Below, in pieces: positions 52,736 through 61,509 of a stretch of DNA of 64,000 nucleotides. The stretch covers positions 62,001 to 126,000 of the forward strand of contig NZ_JAEUAT010000018.1 in assembly GCF_019511525.1 (NCBI RefSeq), given 5' to 3'. The notes beneath the pieces were generated by a model. The model was not told the origin of the DNA, ran no database searches, and saw only the letters and a program-made list of their open reading frames with translations. Source of the stretch: Rhizobium cauense (GTDB taxonomy: Bacteria > Pseudomonadota > Alphaproteobacteria > Rhizobiales > Rhizobiaceae). The position numbers and the translations under genes are program-made. Each line of letters opens with the position of its first letter. The stretch's first letter is position 1.

Positions 52736-53956
52736 ATGACCGTAAAGCCCTCAGGCTTCGAACCAGCCCTGCTGCCTCCCGGCCTTTTCGAGCCGGACCA
52801 GACCAATCCCTATCTCGCCAAGGCGGTCAAACTCAGGAACATCTTCGCTGTCGATGCCGTCGAGCGGGATCAACGCGGCGGGCGGCCGACGGAACAGGTC
52901 CGGCTTCTCAAGGAAAGCGGTCTCGTCAATCTGCTCATTCCCAAGGAATTCGGCGGCGAGGGACAGCCCTATTCGACGGCCCTGCGCATCGTGCGCGAGT
53001 TCGCCAAGGTCGACGGCTCGCTTGGCCACTTGTTCGGCTATCACTTCAGCCCGATCCAGAATGCTCTGACCAGCGGCAGCGACGGACGATCTGCCGCAAT
53101 CCTGCGGCAATCGGCCGAGGGTCGGTGGTTCTGGGGCAACACCACGAACAGCTTCTCCAAGAGCCTCTTCGGCAAGAAGGTCGAAGGCGGCGTCCTGTTG
53201 AACGGCTACCGGCCATTCGCCTCCGGCTCGCATGTCGCCGACTATCTGATGGTCGCATGGGAAGACGAGGAAACAAACGCCCGTAGCTTCGCCTATATTC
53301 CCGCCAATCGCGACGGCATCACCATTGCCGACGACTGGGATGGCATCGGCCAACGGCAGACCGGCAGCGGCCGTGTCATCTACAAGGATGTGACGGTGAA
53401 GGACGAAGAGGTCCTGTCGGAACGCCCCAGGGATCCGGCTGCCCTTCTCATTCCGCAGCAACAGCAAAGCGTGCTCCTCAACGTCTTCATCGGCAGCGCG
53501 CAAGGGGCCCTGATCGCAGCACGGGATTATACGATCACGAAATCTCGGCCGTGGATCTACTCCGGTGTCGAACGCCACTCGGACGATCCATGGATCAAGC
53601 GACAGTATGGTGAACTCTGGGCCAAGGTGCAGGCCGCTACCGCGCTGGCCGACAGGGCCGCAGTCGCCATCGATGCAGCCTATGCCAAAGGCCCGGCACT
53701 CACGGCAGAAGAGCGCGGAGCGACCGCAATCGCCGTGGCTTCCGCCAATGTCCTGGCGGGCAAGGTCGCGCTCGAGGTCACCAGCGAAATATTCGAGGTC
53801 ATGGGAGCCCGCTCCGCGGTGCGTCCCTATGGCTTCGATCGTTTCTGGCGCAATGTCCGCATCCATACGCTCCACAATCCGGCCGAATACAAGACCCGCA
53901 ATGTCGGCTCCTGGTTCCTGACCGGCGACTATCCCGAGCCGGGGATATTCCAATGA
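52736..53956 (+). CDS. DszC/SfnB-like flavin monooxygenase (acyl-CoA dehydrogenase fold), second copy
   Basis: The 406-residue protein aligns with the 49821-50999 product throughout: RIVREFAKVDGSLGHLFGYH, ADDWDGIGQRQTGSG, RFWRNVRIHTLHNPAEYK. ATG at 52736 has GGAG nine bases upstream; an open frame from 52568 lies in the DUF3088 gene. It overlaps the next LLM gene by four bases (ATGA). The two copies have drifted enough that they probably act on different substrates or steps. Confidence 0.9.
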   Translation: MTVKPSGFEPALLPPGLFEPDQTNPYLAKAVKLRNIFAVDAVERDQRGGRPTEQVRLLKESGLVNLLIPKEFGGEGQPYSTALRIVREFAKVDGSLGHLFGYHFSPIQNALTSGSDGRSAAILRQSAEGRWFWGNTTNSFSKSLFGKKVEGGVLLNGYRPFASGSHVADYLMVAWEDEETNARSFAYIPANRDGITIADDWDGIGQRQTGSGRVIYKDVTVKDEEVLSERPRDPAALLIPQQQQSVLLNVFIGSAQGALIAARDYTITKSRPWIYSGVERHSDDPWIKRQYGELWAKVQAATALADRAAVAIDAAYAKGPALTAEERGATAIAVASANVLAGKVALEVTSEIFEVMGARSAVRPYGFDRFWRNVRIHTLHNPAEYKTRNVGSWFLTGDYPEPGIFQ

Positions 53957-55137
53957 GCCGACGGCAGCTTCATCTCAACATCAATATCCTGCACTCGGGG
54001 TTCTCGCCGGCAGCATGGCGCATGGAAGGCAGCGACCCGCGCGCCTCCTTCGACATCAACCACTACATCAAGGTCGCCAAGATCGCCGAGCGCGGTACCT
54101 TCGATGCCGTCTTCCTTGCCGATCAGGCTGCGATATCGGATCGCATCGACTTTCGCCCGCTCACCTCGCTGGAGCCGACGATCGTGCTTGCAATTGTCGC
54201 GGCCAGCACGGAACGGATCGGGCTGATCGGCACCGCCTCCACCACCTACAACGAGCCCTACAACATCGCCCGGCGCTTCGCGACGCTCGATCATGCGAGC
54301 GGCGGACGCGCGGGCTGGAACATCGTCACCAGCGCGGATCTGGCGCAAAGCAGAAATTTCGGCCTTGAAAAGCCGGTGGCCCACGCCAGCCGCTATGAGC
54401 GGGCCGGCGAATTTGCCGCAGTGGTCAAGGCGCTATGGGATAGCTGGGAGGAAGAGGCCTTCGTCGGCGACGTCGCGACCGGACGTTTCGTCGATCCCGG
54501 CCGCGTCCACCCGATCGCTCACAGCGGCAAGCATTTCGCCGTGCATGGGCCGCACAATATTCCGCGCCCGCCACAGGGGCACCCGGTTCTCGTTCAAGCG
54601 GGCGGCTCGGACGACGGGCGTGAGCTCGCCGCCGAACATGCCGAAGCCGTGTTCTCCGCCTCGCAATCCTTCGAGGAGTCGCTGGATTACGCTAGGGATT
54701 TGCGCCGTCGCGCCGCTCGTTACGGCCGCCCGGAAAACAGCATCCTCGTGCTCGCGGGGCTCGCCACCATCATCGGCAGCACCGAAGCGGAAGCAAGGCG
54801 CAGACAGGAAGAGCTACGCGACCTCATTCCGCTTGAATACAGCCTTGCCCGACTTGCGGGTGTCTTGCAGGTCGATCAGAAGAGGCTCGAACTCGACAAG
54901 CCATTGCCCGAGGACATCCCGCTGCCGGCTGACGGCGGGCACACGTTCTTCCAAGCCACGCTGGCGCTGGCGCGCCGGCAGGGATTGACCGTTCGGGGCC
55001 TGATCCGCGCGCTCAATGGCGGCACCGGGCATCGCACGATTGTCGGCACGCCTGCCGCGATCGCGGACGACATCGAGACATGGTTCACCGCTGGTGCGGC
55101 CGATGGTTTCAACCCCTATGCCGCCGCAGCCGAATAG
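53953..55137 (+). CDS. NtaA/SnaA/DszA-type luciferase-like flavin monooxygenase, second copy
   Basis: The 394-residue protein is a shorter LLM monooxygenase: HLNINILHSGFSPAAWR, LDHASGGRAGWNIVTSAD, ERAGEFAAVVKALWDSW, PVLVQAGGSDDGRELAAE. It lacks the C-terminal 50 or so residues of the first copy. It starts in the overlap ATGA with the upstream DszC-like gene, so the pair is tightly coupled. Confidence 0.92.
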   Translation: MSRRQLHLNINILHSGFSPAAWRMEGSDPRASFDINHYIKVAKIAERGTFDAVFLADQAAISDRIDFRPLTSLEPTIVLAIVAASTERIGLIGTASTTYNEPYNIARRFATLDHASGGRAGWNIVTSADLAQSRNFGLEKPVAHASRYERAGEFAAVVKALWDSWEEEAFVGDVATGRFVDPGRVHPIAHSGKHFAVHGPHNIPRPPQGHPVLVQAGGSDDGRELAAEHAEAVFSASQSFEESLDYARDLRRRAARYGRPENSILVLAGLATIIGSTEAEARRRQEELRDLIPLEYSLARLAGVLQVDQKRLELDKPLPEDIPLPADGGHTFFQATLALARRQGLTVRGLIRALNGGTGHRTIVGTPAAIADDIETWFTAGAADGFNPYAAAAE

Positions 55138-55159
55138 CGACCCGGAAAAGGACACTCCC

Positions 55160-56008
55160 ATGACACCATCCCTTGCGGCAAAAACAACCGGCACCGACCG
55201 GCTGGCGACGCTCGCCGCTGAACGCTATCGCCAGGTGCAGCATCTCGGCAGCGAATGGAACGAAACGATCGATACGCTGCTCTCCCACCGCAGCGTGCGC
55301 AGCTATCTGCTGGATCCGGTTCCACACACCGCGGTCGAACTTGCCGTTGCCGCCGCGCAGTCGGCTGCCAGTTCCTCCAACCTGCAGGCATGGAGCGTCG
55401 TCGCCGTCGAGGACCCCGAGCGCCGTAGCCGCCTGAACACCGTTGCAGGCAACCAGCGCCAGATCGCCCAAGCACCCCTTCTGCTCGTCTGGCTCGCGGA
55501 CCTTGCCCGACCCCGTGCGATCGCTGCGGATGGCGGCTCGGCGGGAGCAGGTCTCGACTATACCGAAAGCTTTCTGCTTGGCGTGATCGACGCCGCACTT
55601 GCGGCACAGAACGCGGTCGTTGCCTTTGAGTCGCTGGGGCTCGGGACCTGCTACATCGGCGCGATCCGCAACGATCCGGAAGCGGTGGCCCGGGAACTCT
55701 CCCTGCCGGACGGTGTCTTCCCGGTCTTCGGCCTTACTGTGGGGTTTCCCGATCCGGCGCAACCCGCCGGCGTAAAGCCACGCCTGCCGCAGTCGACGGT
55801 CCTGCATCGTGAGCAATATGCCGATGGCGCCCGGGCGCGGGATCTTGCCGGCTACAACAAGGCATTGAGAAGCTTCCAAACGGAGCAGGCGATGCCGGCG
55901 ATCGAATGGACGGATCAGGTCCGCAATCGTATCGGCACAGTCGAGGCATTGAAGGGGCGGCACCTGCTCGCGGCAGCGGCCCGCAGGCTTGGCTTCCAGC
56001 TCAAATAG
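55160..56008 (+). CDS. NADPH-dependent nitroreductase / possible FMN reductase
   Basis: The 282-residue protein has the nitroreductase opening LSHRSVRSYLLDPVP, AAAQSAASSSNLQAWSVV and GLGTCYIGAIRNDPEAV, all FMN-binding stretches of the NfsA/Frp group. Such enzymes reduce flavin or nitro groups with NAD(P)H. As the last gene of the monooxygenase operon it could supply reduced flavin to the LLM and DszC-like enzymes (inference). ATG at 55160 has AAAAGGA upstream; an earlier frame lies in the LLM gene. Confidence 0.9.
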   Translation: MTPSLAAKTTGTDRLATLAAERYRQVQHLGSEWNETIDTLLSHRSVRSYLLDPVPHTAVELAVAAAQSAASSSNLQAWSVVAVEDPERRSRLNTVAGNQRQIAQAPLLLVWLADLARPRAIAADGGSAGAGLDYTESFLLGVIDAALAAQNAVVAFESLGLGTCYIGAIRNDPEAVARELSLPDGVFPVFGLTVGFPDPAQPAGVKPRLPQSTVLHREQYADGARARDLAGYNKALRSFQTEQAMPAIEWTDQVRNRIGTVEALKGRHLLAAAARRLGFQLK

Positions 56009-56033
56009 ATCGGCAGGGTCGCGAAAGAATAGC

Positions 56034-57044
56034 CTATTCCGCCGCCATCATGTCGGCGGCCGGTCGGATACGGCGCGCGATGATCTCGTCCATTGTCTGC
56101 AGGGCCCGCGCTTCGGCAAGCAACCAATCACGAAACAGATCGACGCGCATGAGCCGCGCCGTGTGCGCCGTGGTAGCGAAGAAGTAGGAGGAGCTGACCG
56201 GCTGCGGCACCCCGAAGGGGCTGACCAGCCGCCCGGAGCGGATTTCGGCCTCCGCCAGCCTGATCTTGCCGAGCCCCAGCCCCTGCCCCGCCAGCGCTGC
56301 ATCAAGGACAAGGGAGGACTGGTTGAGGCGGAACCCACCCTGCGACAGCCGATAGGAGAGCCCGGCGGCACGCAACCAGCCACTCCAATCCGGGCACGAC
56401 TGATCATGCTCTGCGCCGTCCTCATGCAGAAGCGGCACATCTGCTATCGCCTCCGGCTTGCCCCACAACCCATGAATATCGGCAAACTCCGGGCTGCAGA
56501 CCGGCAGCACGGCTTCGGAAAAGAGATGATCGACAATGAGCCCCGGATATGGGCCGCTGCCGTAGCGGATCACGCAATCGGCGTCGCCGGCATCGAGGTT
56601 CGTCAACTGGGTCGATGCATCGACCAGAACCTGCAGCCCGGGAGCGGCCCGCCGCAGCGCATCGAGGCGCGGGATGAGCCACTTGCTGGCAAAGGACGGG
56701 GCGACGGAGATGCGGATCGGCTGCTCATGATCGCTCTGTACGAACTGAGCCATGGCGGCCAGAACAGCATCGAAGGCCCCGGTCAGTCCAGGCACCAATG
56801 CCAGCCCGGCCGGTGTCAGATGCAACTGGCCACGCACACGGTTGAAAAGCGGCTGACCGAGGTAGTCCTCCAGCAGGCGGATCTGTTGACCGACCGCTGC
56901 CGACGTCACATGCAACTCTTCGGCGGCACGAACGAAATTCAGATGTCGCGCCGTCGCGACGAAGGCCCGCAGCGACGTCAGCGGCGGCAGCCGCGCAAGC
57001 GTAGGCTGGATTGCTTTTCTGCGGGAGTCGGCAAAGGTGCTCAT
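56034..57044 (-). CDS. LysR family transcriptional regulator (GcvA-like)
   Basis: The 336-residue protein has a LysR HTH at about residues 20-75 (LPPLTSLRAFVATARHLNFV, RAAEELHVTSAAVGQQIRLLE read in part) and a substrate-binding domain (IRISVAPSFASKWLIPRLDAL). The sequence resembles the GcvA/TrpI subgroup. ATG at 57044 is chosen; the frame extends to 57158 without family support. It converges on the nitroreductase gene and diverges from the second binding protein, so it may control one or both. Confidence 0.92.
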   Translation of the reverse strand: MSTFADSRRKAIQPTLARLPPLTSLRAFVATARHLNFVRAAEELHVTSAAVGQQIRLLEDYLGQPLFNRVRGQLHLTPAGLALVPGLTGAFDAVLAAMAQFVQSDHEQPIRISVAPSFASKWLIPRLDALRRAAPGLQVLVDASTQLTNLDAGDADCVIRYGSGPYPGLIVDHLFSEAVLPVCSPEFADIHGLWGKPEAIADVPLLHEDGAEHDQSCPDWSGWLRAAGLSYRLSQGGFRLNQSSLVLDAALAGQGLGLGKIRLAEAEIRSGRLVSPFGVPQPVSSSYFFATTAHTARLMRVDLFRDWLLAEARALQTMDEIIARRIRPAADMMAAE

Positions 57045-57171
57045 AGAGTGATTGCACCACAAACCGGCCCATGAAGACGAGAACCGGCTTTCCTTCCAGC
57101 CCGGCCAGCGGAACATTTTCTTGCGCTGCAGACCTCGATCAGAGATGCAAAAACTCATTTTCGGAAATTGT

Positions 57172-57186
57172 CTATATTTTTAGTAG
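57172..57186. promoter_or_regulatory. LysR-type box candidate CTA-N9-TAG
   Basis: CTA at 57172-57174 and TAG at 57184-57186 are separated by nine AT-rich bases, within TCTA/TAGA symmetric ends. It matches the T-N11-A rule for LysR sites and lies between the lysR start (57044) and the second binding-protein gene (57342). Function is inferred. Confidence 0.5.
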
Positions 57187-57341
57187 ATTAAAGGGAGCGA
57201 CTGCCTACCGGCGCACTGGCACGAAGTTTTCCTTTCGCGGACACGGAGAAAAACATTCTTCCGGTTTTGCGTCACGCTGCCCGATGATTGCTGCGACAGT
57301 GCTTCGACAGAGGCATTTCAATCGCAATTCCGGGGGTATTC

Positions 57342-58958
57342 ATGGACATCAGCAGACGCCAGCTCAACAAACTTCTCGCCGCGACAGGCCTGACCGCATT
57401 CCTACCACTCAATGCATTCGCCGAGACCACGGCACCGACGAAAGGCGGCACCCTGAACTTCATCGTCGAGCCGGAGCCGCCGACAATCCTCACGCTCGCC
57501 CATACGGCAGGCGGTACACAGAAAGTCAGTCCGAAGATCACCGAAGGACTTCTTACCTACGATTTCGATCTGACGCCGAAGCCGCAGCTCGCCACGGAAT
57601 GGTCGATCAGCGACGATGGACTGAACTACACCTTCAAGCTCCGCCCGAACGTGAAGTGGCATGACGGCAAGCCTTTTACATCGGATGATGTTGCCTATTC
57701 CATCGAGCTTCTGAAGCAGGTCCACCCGCGCGGCCGCGGCACCTTCGCCAATGTCACGAAGGTCGAAACGCCCGATCCGCTGACCGCCGTGATCCGGCTT
57801 TCCAAACCCGCCCCCTACCTGCTCAGTGCTCTCTACGGGGCAGAGTCCCCGATCGTGCCGAAGCACGTCTATGACGGCGTCAAGATCGCCGACGTCCCCA
57901 CCAATCCGAATGGCAGCGCCCCGATCGGCACGGGGCCATTCGTCTTCAAGGAGTGGGTAAGAGGGTCGCATATCATCCTCGAGCGCAATCCTGATTACTG
58001 GGACGCCGGCAAACCCTATCTCGACCAGGTCATCGTGCGCTTCGTACCCGATGGCGCGGCCCGCGCAGCCGGTTTCGAAACCGGTGAATTCGATATTGGC
58101 GGCGACAACCCCATCCCTCTGAGCGATCTTGAACGCGTCAAAGCATTGCCGAACATTGCGGTCGATTCACGCGGCTACGAGACCAAGGGCGACCAGACCC
58201 AGCTGATCTTCAATCTCGACAACGAGTATCTGAAGAATGTCAGCGTTCGCCGCGCAATTGCCCATGCGATCGACCTCGACGTCATCCTGAACACGGTGTG
58301 GTACGGCTACGGCCATGTTTCGCCGACCCCGATCAGCACCTTCCTGCCGCGCTATCTCGACACCTCGATCAAGCCCTACGCCTTCGATCTGAAAGCCGCT
58401 GAACAGCTGCTCGACGAGGCCGGCTACAAGCGCGGCGCGGACGGCGTCCGCTTCAATCTGAGCCTGACCCACAATTCCTACAATGAAGGTTTCAAGCGGG
58501 TCGCCGAATATCTGAAGCAAAACCTGACGCGTATCGGCATCAACGCCACGATCGATTCCTACGACTTCTCCACCTACATCAAGAAGGTCTACACCGACCG
58601 CGCCTTCGACGTGACGGCCGAATATCTCGGCAACCAGTTCGATCCGACGCTTGGCGTGCAGCGCATCTACTGGTCGAAGAACTTCAAGCTCGGCCTGCCC
58701 TTCTCGAATGCCAGCCACTACAACAACCCGGAGGTGGACAAGCTGCTCGAAGCCGCATCCGTCGAGATCGACGATGCGAAACGCAAGGATCAATTCTTCG
58801 CCTTCCAGAAGATCGTTGCCGACGAAGTGCCAGTGGTGAACTTGATTTCACTGGAGAACGTCACCGTATTCAACAAGCGGGTCAAAAACCACACGATCGG
58901 CGCCGAGGGCGTGCAGTCCAACTTCGCTGATGTCTACATCAAGGACGGCGAAGGCTAA
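57342..58958 (+). CDS. Peptide-type ABC substrate-binding protein (family 5), second paralog
   Basis: The 538-residue protein has a twin-arginine-like signal (ISRRQLNKLLAATG, residues 3-16) and the DppA/OppA fold: KLRPNVKWHDGKPFTSDDV, NPDYWDAGKPYLDQV and YWSKNFKLGLPFSNASHY. It is the paralog of 47870-49468. ATG at 57342 follows GGGGG. No permease is beside it; the nearest ABC part is the ATPase fragment at 63899. It ends at a perfect hairpin. Confidence 0.93.
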   Translation: MDISRRQLNKLLAATGLTAFLPLNAFAETTAPTKGGTLNFIVEPEPPTILTLAHTAGGTQKVSPKITEGLLTYDFDLTPKPQLATEWSISDDGLNYTFKLRPNVKWHDGKPFTSDDVAYSIELLKQVHPRGRGTFANVTKVETPDPLTAVIRLSKPAPYLLSALYGAESPIVPKHVYDGVKIADVPTNPNGSAPIGTGPFVFKEWVRGSHIILERNPDYWDAGKPYLDQVIVRFVPDGAARAAGFETGEFDIGGDNPIPLSDLERVKALPNIAVDSRGYETKGDQTQLIFNLDNEYLKNVSVRRAIAHAIDLDVILNTVWYGYGHVSPTPISTFLPRYLDTSIKPYAFDLKAAEQLLDEAGYKRGADGVRFNLSLTHNSYNEGFKRVAEYLKQNLTRIGINATIDSYDFSTYIKKVYTDRAFDVTAEYLGNQFDPTLGVQRIYWSKNFKLGLPFSNASHYNNPEVDKLLEAASVEIDDAKRKDQFFAFQKIVADEVPVVNLISLENVTVFNKRVKNHTIGAEGVQSNFADVYIKDGEG

Positions 58959-58981
58959 GGTGCGGCGGCAGGACTAGCACG

Positions 58982-59014
58982 AGAAAGGGGCGCATCAACG
59001 ATGCGCCCCTTTCT
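58982..59014. terminator. Strong bidirectional terminator hairpin
   Basis: AGAAAGGGGCGCATC (58982-58996) and GATGCGCCCCTTTCT (59000-59014) form a perfect 15-bp stem with the 3-base loop AAC. It sits between convergent stops (58958 and 59031). The A/T-rich stem ends supply a short U run in both directions. Confidence 0.85.
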
Positions 59015-59030
59015 GCTTTCGAGGATGAGA

Positions 59031-60446
59031 TCAGGCGACGCGGACGGGCGTGAATTTCGCGAGGATACGATCGGCAAGCGCAATCGCCTGGGCTCGCTGC
59101 TCGGTGATGGAGCTCGACTCCCATGCAACGCCCCGCAGCGGATGCCCGATGGCGCTGAGATTACGGTGAACGAGCCCCTCCTCGTTGATGAGATCGCCGG
59201 CCGGCGTCGCATCGATGCCGTAGCCGGTGCTGTGAGGGCGAACCTCGCCGGTCGCCAGCAGACTCTTCACGAACGGGTCGGACACTCGGCGCCAATCATG
59301 CAACTGATGGCCACGACAATCGATCACGCCGTCGAACGGCCGTGTTTCGATGGCGGTTGCTGTCTTCAGGCTGGCGATGATCTCGCTACCCTCGACGGCA
59401 AATCCGAGGATACGGGCGCGGCCATGCTCCAACCGGCCTTCCGAAATCACCCGCTCGATAGTCGCGTGGCTTTCCGGCGCCGAGCGATGCGCGGTAACAT
59501 CCCAAAAGGCCCTGAGATGTCGGGTGAACCGCAGCCGCTCGCGATCGCTGGCCCCTTGCCACAGCGAGAGAATATGGGGGCGGATCGCCAAGGGCAGCCC
59601 TTGCCAGTCTGCCCCCTCAGCCGAAATCGACCGTCGTTCCGCCTTGACGCGTGACAGCAGTTCGCGCGCTGTCGCGGGCAACGGGCCATCGGCCAGAAAG
59701 TCGCGCGCCGCGTCGACCGTCCTGCGACCCTCCACGAACTGGCCACGGCGCGATATCACGCGGTAGCGGCCGCGATAGCCCCGTGCCTCCATGCTGACAA
59801 CGGCATCGACCATCGACAGGCTGGAACCAATCAGGAGAATCTCCTCGCAGCCTGTCAGACGGTCCAGCGCCAGTGTGTCCCATGGATTGGCGGCAAAACG
59901 CGGGTGACCGGCGACTTGAACCTCGGCGGCCGACAGGCGCGGTTGGAAGACGCCAAGGGCCAGCACGGCCTCATCCGCCTCCACAGCGGTGCCATCGGCC
60001 GTCGTAATGCGGATCCGGCTCGGAGTAGCCACCAGCGCGGATGCCGACGACCGGATATGCCGCAACGTCGAACCGAGCCGCGCGTTCGCCACCGCACGCG
60101 CGAGCTCGTCACGGAGATAGGTTCCATAGAGGTAACGCGGCGGGCTGCTTGTGCCCACCTCGGCGGGAGGCGTCCAGCCGTAGGTCGGACCATTCTCGAT
60201 GAGCCAGCGCGCGAGATGGCCGGGATCCTCGGGATAAAGGGAGAAGATTTCAGCCGGACCGTTCACCAGATGGGCCGGATCGGATGTGCTGTAGGCAACA
60301 CCCCGACCAAGCTCCTCGCGTCGCTCGATGACGGTGATCGCCAGCGGAACTTCCGTCTGGTCGAGCAACTTGAGCGCCGTCAGCGCCCCGGCGAAGCCCC
60401 CGCCGACAATGGCAACGGAGTGATGCGGAATACGATCGATGCGCAA
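59031..60446 (-). CDS. FAD/NAD(P)-binding oxidoreductase (PF13454-like)
   Basis: The 471-residue protein starts with a dinucleotide-binding motif VAIVGGGFAGALTALKLL and continues with YSTSDPAHLVNGPAEIFS and ILLIGSSLSMVDAVVSM, a second Rossmann motif. Such proteins are flavoprotein monooxygenase- or lyase-like with few characterised members. The start is TTG at 60446 behind a near-perfect AGGAGG, so the unusual codon is well supported. It is downstream of the amidohydrolase on the same strand and ends at a strong hairpin. Confidence 0.88.
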   Translation of the reverse strand: MRIDRIPHHSVAIVGGGFAGALTALKLLDQTEVPLAITVIERREELGRGVAYSTSDPAHLVNGPAEIFSLYPEDPGHLARWLIENGPTYGWTPPAEVGTSSPPRYLYGTYLRDELARAVANARLGSTLRHIRSSASALVATPSRIRITTADGTAVEADEAVLALGVFQPRLSAAEVQVAGHPRFAANPWDTLALDRLTGCEEILLIGSSLSMVDAVVSMEARGYRGRYRVISRRGQFVEGRRTVDAARDFLADGPLPATARELLSRVKAERRSISAEGADWQGLPLAIRPHILSLWQGASDRERLRFTRHLRAFWDVTAHRSAPESHATIERVISEGRLEHGRARILGFAVEGSEIIASLKTATAIETRPFDGVIDCRGHQLHDWRRVSDPFVKSLLATGEVRPHSTGYGIDATPAGDLINEEGLVHRNLSAIGHPLRGVAWESSSITEQRAQAIALADRILAKFTPVRVA

Positions 60447-60513
60447 TAGACCTCCTCTCCCACCGGCGTCGGCGGGGCGTGATATGTCGGGATATGAGAA
60501 CGGGCGGACGCCT

Positions 60514-61476
60514 TTATGCGATCAGCTTTTCGCGCTCGCGATGGCGCCCATTCAGCAGTTCAAGGGCGTTTCGGCTGGCAATCAGCTCGGCTTCATGCGC
60601 GCTCAGCCCTGCCGCCGCAAAGGCCGCGGCCAGCCCATCCTGCGTCGGACCATGTTCGAGGATCGGCCAGTCGCTGCCGGTCAGAACATGGTCGGCACCG
60701 ACGAGACTGGTCACGAAGCGGATGAAGCGCGCTTCCGACGGCATGATGTCGATATAGAGGTGGCGCCGCTTCCCGGCTGGCGCATCTGTAAAAATGGACG
60801 GTAGTTCGCCGAAGGGACCGGTCAGAGCAAGTGCCGAAACGCCGAGCGCGGTAATGACGACCCGAAGTTCCGGCAATTCTTCAAAGACACCCGATGTCAC
60901 CAGCGAGATCGCAGCGGCGGCGTTGATCGTGCCGCGGCTCAAGCGCGTCCCGAGCCTGCCGAGGCCTGATAGCTGCGTCGAAAGCGGCTCGGGGTTGATG
61001 GGATGCAGGAAGACGGGAACGCCGAACTCCGCAGCAACACTCAGGATGGGCCGGGCTTCTGGCGCATCGATCAACCTGTCACCTCTCGCGCTGTCGAGAA
61101 ACAGACCGGACAGATTGAGTTCGACGATGGCGCGCCGTGCCTCGACCGCAGCCGCTTCTCCACCGAAGGCGTCCACTGTTGCCAGCGCGAAAAGGCGATC
61201 AGGATGGCGCGCAACCGTCGCTGCGAGGTCATCGTTCAGCTTGCGGCTGACGGCGCCGAGATCGGCGTCGGGCGCGGCGACCATCGACGGCGCGACCCCG
61301 ATCACGCGGCGCGAGATACCGGCCGCATCACTGTCAGCGATCAGCGCATCGATATCGGAGATCTTCGTGCCGATCCGCGCCCACAGCGGATCGAGCGGGC
61401 GGCCGGGCGCGCGGTAGACCTCCCAGCCTTCGGGCAGGAAATGCGTATGGAAATCGACGATATCGAGCTTGCTCAT
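60514..61476 (-). CDS. Amidohydrolase 2 family (ACMSD-like) metal-dependent hydrolase
   Basis: The 320-residue protein has the amidohydrolase-2 features: DFHTHFLPE (metal H-x-H at residues 9-11), FLHPINPE and GSDWPILEHGP with the catalytic aspartate. The TIM barrel fold is shared by ACMSD decarboxylases and aromatic-ring or lactone hydrolases. It would cleave or decarboxylate a ring product of the monooxygenases (inference). GGAG stands six bases before the ATG. Confidence 0.9.
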   Translation of the reverse strand: MSKLDIVDFHTHFLPEGWEVYRAPGRPLDPLWARIGTKISDIDALIADSDAAGISRRVIGVAPSMVAAPDADLGAVSRKLNDDLAATVARHPDRLFALATVDAFGGEAAAVEARRAIVELNLSGLFLDSARGDRLIDAPEARPILSVAAEFGVPVFLHPINPEPLSTQLSGLGRLGTRLSRGTINAAAAISLVTSGVFEELPELRVVITALGVSALALTGPFGELPSIFTDAPAGKRRHLYIDIMPSEARFIRFVTSLVGADHVLTGSDWPILEHGPTQDGLAAAFAAAGLSAHEAELIASRNALELLNGRHREREKLIA

Positions 61477-61509
61477 GGTGGCTCCGTGGCGATCACTGCG
61501 CGGCAGGGA

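Noticed and set aside
52751..53953. Open frame of 400 codons opposite the second DszC-like gene
   Set aside because: A shadow of the real plus-strand gene; a similar shadow occurs opposite the first copy (50058-51011).
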